From an uncultured Ruminococcus sp. (GTDB taxonomy: Bacteria > Bacillota > Clostridia > Oscillospirales > Ruminococcaceae), in NCBI GenBank assembly GCA_947178195.1, contig CAMWXM010000062.1, positions 1-12,992 of the forward strand: DNA of 12,992 nt, in the 5' to 3' direction. This document shows, piece after piece, positions 1 to 7,702 of the stretch. A program made the translations under genes and the position numbers. Numbering within the stretch: the first letter of the stretch is position 1; every line of letters begins with the position of its first letter. Below the pieces are notes generated by a model, which saw only the letters and a program-made list of their open reading frames with translations, did no database searches and was not told the DNA's origin.

Positions 1-86
1 ATCTTAGATATTCCGCTAAAATATTTAAAGTTCATCGACTAATCATCGGGTTGTAAATTAAATAATTAAATAAAATCTTTCTTGAT

Positions 87-1259
87 TTAGACGCTGTCAT
101 TAATAATTTCTTTAACTTTTCGAGCATTATCAGATAGATTTTTCATAATTTTTAATAGTTCAATAAAAAATAGTTTAATGTCAATATCATTTAAAATATA
201 AAACACTTGACTATTATTTACTGCAATATCAAAAATCGTATTTAATTCATCCTCAGTCCAGTCTTTGAATAAACTAAGTTTTTTAACTATTGAATGTGTT
301 GAAGCAAAGTTTCTACTATTCTCTAATGAAATTATTAGATCCATTTTCTCTATTTGCGCTTCGCCATTCGATTTGTCGTTTTCAATTGTTTCTTTTTTAC
401 ATCTAAAATGTAAATTTTCAACAATATGATTTGTTATGGTTCTATCTATTATTGCCTTAACAATGCTATCAAGCTCGCTATTCTCAGAATAATTTGCAGC
501 TGCAAAGTACTTAATTCTTCCTTCGCGCATCATCTTATATACTTTTGTTTTATCTGCAGTCTCCTCATTATAAACGCCTATGGAATAACCACCATTTGCT
601 GTCACTAATTTCATACAAGGAATATCAGTATCGCTATCGCCGATATAAATCATATTCCCGAAAGGCACCCTGATATCTTCTGGAGCAAAATAATCGTTAA
701 CAGACTGGTCATTTATATCTAATACCCCTTTTTCTATTCTAAATAGAAACTGAGTCTTATTTGTATAATTCACTACCTGTGCGGGCCAAACAGCAACCCC
801 ATCCTTGTCATAATAAAACGAGCTTGCATATATCTTTTCAAAAGCACCATTTTTTGCAACGACAGTACCCTCTATCATTTCTTTTAAACCAGAAGAGATG
901 ATGTAATGTTCAACAATTACACCCTTTTTGATACCATAAGCTTTAATTCTATCGAACCAGTCTTCAACACCTGGAAACAACCTCACCTTTGCTCCGTTCT
1001 CTTCCAATGTTTGTTTAGTAAATAGGACTTTGCCTTTTGCCTTTTCATTCATTTGAAACATATATGCTAAATTCTGGTCCATATCGTTTTGCGCAGCCAA
1101 GTCGTTAGATTCTTTCCAAAATTCTCCCACATCACACTTTACTGCTTGAATATAGCCTTGAGCCTGCATATCGTCCGGAGTTAATGTTTTATCAAAATCA
1201 TAACAGATTGCTATTACAGGTTTGTCTTCTTTATTCTTTTTTTGAGTCTCATTTTTCAT
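87..1259 (-). CDS. HAD-superfamily hydrolase (phosphatase-like) with extra C-terminal domain
   Basis: This 390-residue protein has no signal peptide and is predicted to be cytoplasmic. The HAD motifs are visible: motif I is DFDKT, with D21 as the likely nucleophile and D23 as general acid/base; motif II is the hydrophobic-SS stretch around S122/S123; K168 is a candidate motif III lysine; motif IV is GDSDTD at 207-212. Residues 25-115 between motifs I and II form a C1-type cap. This matches HAD phosphatases of the phosphoserine-phosphatase-like type, but the substrate cannot be read from sequence. The catalytic part seems to end near residue 290, followed by a polar linker (about 285-305) and a separate segment at 306-390 containing DWTEDELN and NNSQVFYILNDIDIK, which I do not recognise with certainty. 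The start has a modest GTGAG-type ribosome site upstream. An inverted repeat and a candidate promoter separate the gene from the surface-protein operon, so it is probably transcribed independently. Confidence 0.85.
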   Translation of the reverse strand: MKNETQKKNKEDKPVIAICYDFDKTLTPDDMQAQGYIQAVKCDVGEFWKESNDLAAQNDMDQNLAYMFQMNEKAKGKVLFTKQTLEENGAKVRLFPGVEDWFDRIKAYGIKKGVIVEHYIISSGLKEMIEGTVVAKNGAFEKIYASSFYYDKDGVAVWPAQVVNYTNKTQFLFRIEKGVLDINDQSVNDYFAPEDIRVPFGNMIYIGDSDTDIPCMKLVTANGGYSIGVYNEETADKTKVYKMMREGRIKYFAAANYSENSELDSIVKAIIDRTITNHIVENLHFRCKKETIENDKSNGEAQIEKMDLIISLENSRNFASTHSIVKKLSLFKDWTEDELNTIFDIAVNNSQVFYILNDIDIKLFFIELLKIMKNLSDNARKVKEIINDSV

Positions 1260-1289
1260 AGAATTTACTCACTTTGTTTTATTCAAAAA

Positions 1290-1317
1290 ATTATATCTTC
1301 TTCTACTTTTCGGTAAA
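1290..1317 (-). promoter_or_regulatory. Candidate sigma-70/SigA-type promoter for the HAD gene
   Basis: Read on the minus strand, TTTACC (1317-1312, 4 of 6 matches to the -35 consensus) is followed after 16 bases by a perfect -10 box TATAAT (1295-1290). The start codon of the HAD gene lies about 30 bases downstream of the -10 box. This is the only candidate I noticed in the 224-base gap, but in AT-rich DNA such matches can arise by chance. Confidence 0.5.
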
Positions 1318-1415
1318 CATCAAATTTATTGTAAATGCAAATCACATATTAAATAGGCGAAGAAATGCTTGCAGTTTAAATAACTCTAACCAAATAAATT
1401 TAATTTTTAATTTAC

Positions 1416-1450
1416 ATAAGTGGGTTTGGAAAATTTCCAAACCCACTTAT
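1416..1450. terminator. Perfect inverted repeat, probable (bidirectional-type) terminator
   Basis: The 17-base arm ATAAGTGGGTTTGGAAA is followed by one base and then its exact reverse complement, giving a stem with a GC-containing lower half and an A/T loop. It lies 33 bases beyond the stop of the 1818-residue gene, where an operon terminator would be expected. The flanks are A/T-rich on both sides, but neither strand has a long uninterrupted T-run right after the stem, so efficiency is uncertain. Confidence 0.7.
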
Positions 1451-1483
1451 ATTTATTTTCACAACACTAAAAACATCATATTT

Positions 1484-4400
1484 TTAGTTACCCGGTTTTC
1501 CAGTATGTCCACCAACCGGTCCATTGCCTTTGGCGCCTCCTGAACCTGCATTTCCTGAATTACCAGAATTACCCGTATCTCCATTGGTATTAGATATTAC
1601 AGTGAAGGATTTTGACGTGCTGCTTGTTACGCTTACACTTATAGGGGAGGCACTGAAGCCATAATCGCCACCACTACCACCATGTCCTCGGTCTCCGCCG
1701 TTACCGCCGTCGCCCGCATAGTTTGTTGCGAAAATCAACCAGCCGTTATTATCTGCTCCTTTACCGCCGTTTCCGCCATCACCGCCGTTTCCGCCGTTTC
1801 CTCCATTACCACCATTTCCGCCACATAGCTTAAGAGTGTCCAATAGATTGTTAAAAGTATTACAGCTGATTGCTACCGCTCCATTACCACCGTTTCCGCC
1901 CGTACCGCCGTTACCGCCGTTACCGCCAGCGACGCCATTGTCTTTGCCGCCACCTTTTTGTCCGTCATTGCCGTACGCGCCATTGCCACCGTTACCGCCG
2001 TTACCGCCGTTTCCACCATTGCCGCCATATATGACTAAAGTAGCATTAGTTAATCCGGATATTTGAAGCTCAACTGCATAAACAGCAATCTGTCCTACGG
2101 AGCCGTTGCCGCCTACGCTACCATCCGTGCCGTTACCTGCTTTGGGCGATTTGTTAGAAGGCGTGCCGTGATTATAGTTGTTATCCCCTCTGCCTCCAAC
2201 TTCTCCAGCTAATCCATCCGCACCTTTAATTATAGATTGATTGTCGCCAATAACAACTATATTAAGCTTATTCACCGCTTGAATAGCCTTATATCCTGAC
2301 GGGCTGGTAAAGTAAACTTCACACAAATAAATAGAAATGTTGGAATTGTTACATATAAAAGCAATTGGTTTAGTAGCTGTTCCACAAATCAAAATTTTAT
2401 TTACTTGGCTTGACAGAGTTATTACGTGATAACTCTCGGACGTTTTAATATTGTTTAAATTTAAAGTTCTGTTATTTGAAGATATAGTAATATAGGTTGA
2501 ACTTGTTATAGAATAGTTATTAGCGTTCCATCTTGCATGCAACTCTAAATCCCTATATATACCACTTGTATTTTTTAAACATCTTCCGGCATCATCATAC
2601 CAACCGGCAAACGTATATCCAACCTTCTCCAATCCTGTTGTAGGGAATGTTTTAAGCTTGTTTATGGTAAATGAATCAGTCGACTCACTGTTTGACCTGA
2701 TAATATAATCATTATAATTATATTTTATAGAGTATACATGTACACCCCAATGAGCATACAGCGTAACATAAGTTTCCGTCTTATCCCATACGGCTATACC
2801 ATTACCGGAACCGTTAATGTACTTAGTACCTTGCCCGTTCGGTAAATCATAAAAACCTAAAAAGTCATATCCGTCACGTACAGGCAGATTCTCTTTTGCA
2901 ATGTCGGGAATAACGTCTAAATATGTTGTCTTATAATCAGAATCAATTATAGTTTTTGTACCGCCACATGAGTCAAACAATATATTGCCCTTTGCAGGAT
3001 CCCAAACGGCATATAATTCAACTTCTCCGTCGCTCTCAATGCCCGGAGTAAAATCAATTAATACTATTCCGGTCATTTCATTTAAAACTATAGTACCGTT
3101 ACTATCAGCCCAACCGCGCAGTTCATATCCCGGTCTACTGATGCTAAAATCATACAACTCATCATAACTAAAAGTTAATACGTTATATAAATTACCTTGA
3201 TCATATAAATTAAATTTATATTTTTCCGCTACGGATATCGGACTTATCACTAACGTGCTGAAGTTTTTACCTAAATCTGGAACGCCGTTCGTAAAATCAA
3301 GAACTTGTCCGTCATTATCAGCAAAATAATTGAAAATATAGCCGTCCTTGTAAAATAATTTACCGAACTCCACATTGTTTAAATCAACGTGGTCTCCTAT
3401 TAAAACGGAACCAGCACTAGTCGTAAGACCTTTATTACCTAAAACATAACTATTTAATCCGTCGTTGTATTCAATAATAAAGCTCTTAGTTGTCCATTGC
3501 GCATAAAGCTTAACGTCTTCAAGAAAAGCGCATTTTTTTATACTTACTCCGTTAATGCCTGTTACACGCACTCCGTCAGCAGTATACCAACCGGCGAAAG
3601 CATATCCTTCCTTTTCAGGCACAGGGGAATAGAAACGCTCACCAAAAGTAACCGTATCAGAAGTTTTTGATAAGCTGAAATCGTCTACTTCATATTTGAC
3701 TTCTACTTGAATCGGGCTAAACTTAGCGTACAAAACCTTATCTTCGTTCACGTTTTCCAATAAAGTTACCGGTTCGCCGTTATAAGCAGAATTTGTAAAC
3801 CAGCCCTCAAAAATATAACCGTCTTTATAACATTCTTCCAATGTTAAAACATCGTTTATAGTAACAGATGATTCGTTATTATGAGTACCGTTAAAATCTT
3901 CATAATAAATATAATAATTAACTATATCCCAATAAGCGTATAAATTCCAGTCATCCGAAAGCGAAAACTCTAGTAGGCCGCCGAGATAGTACTGCTTGCC
4001 GTTCTCGTCAAACCAGCCTTTAAAATCATATCCTTGTGATAAATAATTACCATCGCCCATCAACGAATTAATCGAATATTTTTCATCTATGGCTAAATTA
4101 CCATCTAAATAGCCGAAATAAGGCACACTGACTTCATATATCGCATCGTTGACTTCATCAATAAATTTCAATAACTTATTGGTTGTTTTAAAGTCAAATT
4201 TTTCAGTACCCCATTGGCTTTTAAATTCATCTAAGGCATAACTTTTTACATACACGGATATTTTACCGTTTAAATTGTCAAACGAGTCCTTACTCGTAAC
4301 AATCGGGTAAGATGCATAAGCATAGAGATTTGAAACACCCGAGGATTTAAATGCTTCGGAAAGGATTGCTTGCGTTGTGTCAGGCAGGATTAAAGACTCC

Positions 4401-6940
4401 AAGCTGCTTGTACCTTCAAACGCATGGTTACCTATCAATATAATCCCTTCAGGTAATATTACTTCATGCAATTTTTTTGCATTAAATAATAGGTAGTCCG
4501 GGACCATATCCTTTTCAAATTTGAAGCCTGTTAAATCTAAAGTTTCGATATCGGTATCTGCAAAACAGCCTTGTGCAAAATATTTAATATTACTGTTTGC
4601 ACCTATTGAAGACTTTGTTTTACCGGCTTTGTACTTAATTAAAACTTTGCCTAAAATTGTACTTCCTTTCGCATTGTTTATGTAAGGCGTCCCGTCAAAC
4701 GCGGAAAGTCCTACAAAACTCAGATTATCAACGTTATCAAACTGAATTTCGTTAACATTAGTATTATAAAAAGCCTGCTTCCATATTTCACTTATAGAGT
4801 TTGGTAAAGTTATAGACGGTAATGCCGTTTCGGCAAAAGCCTCACTACCGATTTTCAAAAGTCCGTCGTTAAAGTCAACTTGTGAAAGCTTTAATGACTG
4901 CGTAAATGCTTTATCTTCGATATTTTCAATATTGCGTCCGAGTGCGACAAACTCTAAATCAGATTTTTCAAAAGCACCCTCCGCAATTTTGCTTACCGGT
5001 TTTCCGTCTATGCTTGCAGGAATGGCTATCCTTGTTAAATCCACGTCTGATTTAAACCCTTTAATTGCCAAAGTTCCATCTGATAAAGATTCGCAATCAT
5101 ACATGGTTTCACTACGGCCCAATCTGATATTATGCGTTATGTAGTAAATAAGGTCTTTATCATGCGTTTCAAGATTGTGAGGTATGCCGGGGTCGCCATT
5201 ATTTTTTAAAAATTCGAAATTAGCATATCTATCGTCAATTCTATACTGCCCGTTTTCAGCTTTAAACGATAAATTAGTATATTTGAAAACTTTAGTAAAC
5301 GTTTCTACGTTAGAGTATCCCTCTGCCGATTGCGAGGGCTTGTCTATAAACAAATCGCCCAAATCAGCAATAACGTTATACTCCGAATCATACGTTATCG
5401 CGTGAATAACGTCGTTAATTGCGCTTACCAATTCGAACAGCGGCGAAAGCAAATCCGCAAACATCGTAAATAGCGTTTCTGTATCATAATGTGTCTCGCC
5501 CTCAAAACTCTTTTCTATTTTGCTTACCATAATGGAAACACGGTTTAAAATATCTCTTGCAAGTTCGAGAGCAGATATAACGGGTACAGTTACAACTAAC
5601 GTTAAAGCCAACCCTAAAATAGGGCATGCTACTGTAACGCCTGCCGAAACGCCCGCAACTACTCCTTCTATTGCCAGGATAAACGCATTAATAGGTAAAA
5701 TGTATTTATTTACAAGTTTTAAGTAATAATTAGCTTTTTCGATAATCTCATCAATATTCTTAATGCCTAATTCGTTCACAAGACTGTTTGCTTCTTTCGC
5801 GAGAAATGCTACTAAAAAACTCGGGTCCATTTCTCCGGATAATGCATGCAGCTTTAAATTGGGGTTATTAGCCAAAGCATTCTCCCAACAACCGTGTAAT
5901 TCTTGCTGTATATCAGCATTTAAAATATCCTTTGCGCTGCCATTGCTAAACGCCCCTCCTAAAATCGAGTGGGCGACGCCAAAAAATAAAGTATCCCAGT
6001 CCGTTCCCCAATAAGGCGTACCCATACTGTAAAGCTCGGCTACGTTAAACGGATGGTCATGAAATATTGCACCATCTGTTGAAAAGCTTTTATTAACCCG
6101 ATACATATTGTCGCCGATATCAGTGTACTTTTCAGTATCGTTTTTCTGTTCATCTGTTAAACTACTGCCTTTGATATACTCAGAAGTTGCCGTGGCGCCG
6201 CCTTCTCTATAGCCCGTGGCGTACATAAGGCTTGTCAAACCGCCGCGGCTGTGAGATACAAGGTTAATTTTGGGCAATTCACCAGTTATCATTAAATAGT
6301 TGTAGCTTACTTTATCTATAAGGGTATGTAACTCTTCATAAACAACTCTATGATACTCGTATGGATCATTTGCTTCAAAGACAATTACCGCATGCTTCGA
6401 AACGTCCTCTATATTTTTCAGAGCTTTTATTTTATTACTTTCCGCTGTTTTATTAGAGTTCCATATATCAAAATCTTTCTGGTACTCTGTACTGTTATTT
6501 AAATCAAATAAATAAAAATTCTTTTTATTGTCTTTAAACTTTGCCCAGTATAAATTTATACCGCCCGCACTCTCAGATATTTTATCTATCAATGAGTCTT
6601 CTTCATAAGAAAAGCTGTATTCGTTGTAATCATTTCTGACAATATGGTCGTTGCTCCAATGCGAGGCGTCACTGCCCTGTCCGTGAACAAGCACGGTAAT
6701 TGCAGGCATAGCGGCGGAAGTTTCCGTCATGCGCGTTGTGTCATGCAAAGCTTCTTCAGACAATCCGTCGGTGTATCCGTCAAAGGAATAATCCGTCGGG
6801 CTTGTCGTCGAATAACTTTCGGCATAAGTTTTTGCACCTTTAAAAAGGTCAAACATTACTGCAAAGCCGATGACGAAAGCCAAAAGAACTGCAATTAAAA
6901 CTACTGCATAAGCTTTAATGTTTTTCTTGATCGTTTTCAT
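1484..6940 (-). CDS. Giant secreted lipase-like protein with LRR, InlB repeats and Gly-rich tail
   Basis: This 1818-residue protein starts with a basic n-region and a hydrophobic segment (about 10-32), with possible signal cleavage after TYA at residue 40. Residues about 75-600 resemble an alpha/beta-hydrolase of the lipase/esterase type: HGQG at 86-89 as oxyanion loop, nucleophile elbow SHSRGG at 229-234 with S231, and a TPYWGT segment at 308-313 like the TPHxGS of lipases. D372 (GEMD) and H593 (or H588/H603) are candidate triad partners. A very hydrophobic stretch (about 413-462) interrupts this domain. Residues 616-905 carry LRR_5/BspA-like units (IPASIDGKPVSKIAEGAF and similar). Residues 955-1475 hold about seven InlB B-type repeats (GYxFxGW...LYAxW). 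Residues 1476-1572 look beta-rich, and 1573-1818 are glycine-rich. No LPXTG or other C-terminal anchor is seen. It is the last gene of the operon, 12 bases after the lipoprotein gene. The domain calls are secure; the hydrolase substrate is unknown. Confidence 0.9.
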   Translation of the reverse strand: MKTIKKNIKAYAVVLIAVLLAFVIGFAVMFDLFKGAKTYAESYSTTSPTDYSFDGYTDGLSEEALHDTTRMTETSAAMPAITVLVHGQGSDASHWSNDHIVRNDYNEYSFSYEEDSLIDKISESAGGINLYWAKFKDNKKNFYLFDLNNSTEYQKDFDIWNSNKTAESNKIKALKNIEDVSKHAVIVFEANDPYEYHRVVYEELHTLIDKVSYNYLMITGELPKINLVSHSRGGLTSLMYATGYREGGATATSEYIKGSSLTDEQKNDTEKYTDIGDNMYRVNKSFSTDGAIFHDHPFNVAELYSMGTPYWGTDWDTLFFGVAHSILGGAFSNGSAKDILNADIQQELHGCWENALANNPNLKLHALSGEMDPSFLVAFLAKEANSLVNELGIKNIDEIIEKANYYLKLVNKYILPINAFILAIEGVVAGVSAGVTVACPILGLALTLVVTVPVISALELARDILNRVSIMVSKIEKSFEGETHYDTETLFTMFADLLSPLFELVSAINDVIHAITYDSEYNVIADLGDLFIDKPSQSAEGYSNVETFTKVFKYTNLSFKAENGQYRIDDRYANFEFLKNNGDPGIPHNLETHDKDLIYYITHNIRLGRSETMYDCESLSDGTLAIKGFKSDVDLTRIAIPASIDGKPVSKIAEGAFEKSDLEFVALGRNIENIEDKAFTQSLKLSQVDFNDGLLKIGSEAFAETALPSITLPNSISEIWKQAFYNTNVNEIQFDNVDNLSFVGLSAFDGTPYINNAKGSTILGKVLIKYKAGKTKSSIGANSNIKYFAQGCFADTDIETLDLTGFKFEKDMVPDYLLFNAKKLHEVILPEGIILIGNHAFEGTSSLESLILPDTTQAILSEAFKSSGVSNLYAYASYPIVTSKDSFDNLNGKISVYVKSYALDEFKSQWGTEKFDFKTTNKLLKFIDEVNDAIYEVSVPYFGYLDGNLAIDEKYSINSLMGDGNYLSQGYDFKGWFDENGKQYYLGGLLEFSLSDDWNLYAYWDIVNYYIYYEDFNGTHNNESSVTINDVLTLEECYKDGYIFEGWFTNSAYNGEPVTLLENVNEDKVLYAKFSPIQVEVKYEVDDFSLSKTSDTVTFGERFYSPVPEKEGYAFAGWYTADGVRVTGINGVSIKKCAFLEDVKLYAQWTTKSFIIEYNDGLNSYVLGNKGLTTSAGSVLIGDHVDLNNVEFGKLFYKDGYIFNYFADNDGQVLDFTNGVPDLGKNFSTLVISPISVAEKYKFNLYDQGNLYNVLTFSYDELYDFSISRPGYELRGWADSNGTIVLNEMTGIVLIDFTPGIESDGEVELYAVWDPAKGNILFDSCGGTKTIIDSDYKTTYLDVIPDIAKENLPVRDGYDFLGFYDLPNGQGTKYINGSGNGIAVWDKTETYVTLYAHWGVHVYSIKYNYNDYIIRSNSESTDSFTINKLKTFPTTGLEKVGYTFAGWYDDAGRCLKNTSGIYRDLELHARWNANNYSITSSTYITISSNNRTLNLNNIKTSESYHVITLSSQVNKILICGTATKPIAFICNNSNISIYLCEVYFTSPSGYKAIQAVNKLNIVVIGDNQSIIKGADGLAGEVGGRGDNNYNHGTPSNKSPKAGNGTDGSVGGNGSVGQIAVYAVELQISGLTNATLVIYGGNGGNGGNGGNGGNGAYGNDGQKGGGKDNGVAGGNGGNGGTGGNGGNGAVAISCNTFNNLLDTLKLCGGNGGNGGNGGNGGDGGNGGKGADNNGWLIFATNYAGDGGNGGDRGHGGSGGDYGFSASPISVSVTSSTSKSFTVISNTNGDTGNSGNSGNAGSGGAKGNGPVGGHTGKPGN
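1487..2224 (-). repeat. Glycine/asparagine-rich GGN-coding minisatellite (C-terminal tail)
   Basis: This segment encodes residues 1573-1818 of the giant lipase-like protein. On the plus strand it shows reiterated ACCGCCGTT/TCCGCCATT-type 9-base units. GGN triplets are densest at residues 1639-1654, 1672-1687 and 1706-1728. Short non-glycine beta-like strands (for example at 1617-1638, 1688-1706 and 1733-1742) interrupt the tracts. The composition resembles PGRS-type and polyglycine-II-forming proteins. It is locally far richer in GC than its surroundings, as glycine codons require. Confidence 0.85.
2516..4078 (-). repeat. Seven Listeria-Bacteroides (InlB B-type) repeats
   Basis: This part encodes residues about 955-1475 of the giant lipase-like protein. 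The GW core of each unit is visible at residues about 970 (GYDFKGWFDENG), 1041, 1112, 1200 (degenerate, GYIFNYFADNDG), 1271, 1357 (GYDFLGFYD) and 1441. The units usually close with LYAxW or a variant. Spacing is 70-86 residues. In Listeria InlB this fold is a small beta-grasp-like extracellular module; here it probably acts as stalk or binding modules. The copies are strongly diverged, so this is an old protein repeat and not a recent DNA duplication. Confidence 0.85.
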
Positions 6941-6947
6941 TAATTTT

Positions 6948-6954
6948 CTCCTTT
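6948..6954 (-). promoter_or_regulatory. Strong ribosome binding site overlapping the upstream stop codon
   Basis: AAAGGAG lies seven bases before the ATG of the 1818-residue gene, and its first two bases are part of the TAA stop of the preceding lipoprotein gene. This fixes the start at 6940 and supports co-transcription and possibly translational coupling of the two genes. Confidence 0.85.
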
Positions 6955-7684
6955 AGTTTATTTTATTGAATTTGGCATAAAAACTTTTTACGGTTTGCCC
7001 TTCTTCTAATTTAAAAGTATTTTCTTCAAAGTTCCACTTGTTTGTATGGCTCTCTTCCGTATACCAACCGTCAAACGCATATCCTTCTTTGACCGGTTCG
7101 GGAGGTGCTTCGACAATTTCTCCCTCACCGTAATCGTCTACAAAATATACTGCACCGTCGACAACATATTCAACATTCGCTATTTTTACAGAGGGATTAA
7201 CGCCATATTCTTCAATAAATTTTTCATATAAATATCTTGATAATAAACTGCTTTCAAATTCTCTTACTACTTCCAAATTTTCCGAATCTTTAAATATAAC
7301 CTTTTTATACCACATACTTCTTGGTATTCCTTCATAAAAATACTGAATTGTTTTGGGTAAAATTAGTTTATTAAATTTACTGTTTTCCGTTTCAAGGTAA
7401 TAGCATGACCCCATAAAAACTTTATTCCTATAACCTATTTGAATAACCTTTTTGCCGTCTATCTCTTCCGGTATTATCAAAGTCTTTTTTTGCTCTCCTT
7501 GTTTTGATACTTCTAATATTGCAATATATTTTCCGTCATCTACAGCACGACCTTCAGCTTCATTTATATAACAATACAAAAAATCGCCATCAATAAAATA
7601 TTTGCCCTCTTTTTTACATCCGCTAACCATTATCATAAGTAAAGCCATAAAGCATAAACAACTGCTTATTAATCTTTTCTTCAT
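6953..7684 (-). CDS. Small surface lipoprotein with InlB-type C-terminal repeat (paralogue 2)
   Basis: This 243-residue protein has a classic lipoprotein signal: MKKR, a hydrophobic core, and lipobox VSGC with C23 as the predicted lipidated residue, so the mature protein should be tethered to the outer face of the membrane. Residues about 50-117 resemble a short LRR_5 unit (LIIPEEIDGKKVIQIGYR, LILPKTIQYF). Residues 167-243 form one InlB B-type repeat with GYAFDGWYTEE and a terminal SFYAKF strand. GAAGG lies eight bases upstream of the ATG and supports the start. It is a tandem duplicate of the gene just upstream, with near-identical ends and a diverged middle (about residues 24-165). The gap to the previous gene is 18 bases, and the next gene starts 12 bases after its stop. 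Function is unknown; a binding or accessory role at the cell surface is inferred. Confidence 0.85.
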   Translation of the reverse strand: MKKRLISSCLCFMALLMIMVSGCKKEGKYFIDGDFLYCYINEAEGRAVDDGKYIAILEVSKQGEQKKTLIIPEEIDGKKVIQIGYRNKVFMGSCYYLETENSKFNKLILPKTIQYFYEGIPRSMWYKKVIFKDSENLEVVREFESSLLSRYLYEKFIEEYGVNPSVKIANVEYVVDGAVYFVDDYGEGEIVEAPPEPVKEGYAFDGWYTEESHTNKWNFEENTFKLEEGQTVKSFYAKFNKIN

Positions 7685-7702
7685 ATATATGACCTTCTTT
7701 TT

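Noticed and set aside
1..42. Plus-strand open stretch reading ILDIPLKYLKFID then TAA, possibly the end of a convergent gene
   Set aside because: Only 13 codons are visible and another frame is also open here, so there is not enough to support a gene call.
32..48. TCATCG...TCATCG near the end of the HAD gene as a terminator
   Set aside because: It is a short direct repeat, not an inverted repeat, so it cannot form a hairpin; no terminator is visible in 1-86.
1484..1600. Sortase (LPXTG) or other C-terminal wall anchor of the 1818-residue protein
   Set aside because: The end reads GGHTGKPGN with no hydrophobic helix or basic tail, so no anchor is supported.
1836..2066. Proline-rich plus-strand open frame (PLPPLPP repeats)
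   Set aside because: It is the antisense shadow of the GGN-coding minisatellite; it has no ribosome site or independent support.
1487..2224. CRISPR-like or regulatory tandem array
   Set aside because: The periodic units are codon-phased GGN repeats within one long reading frame, with no spacers or conserved palindromic repeats.
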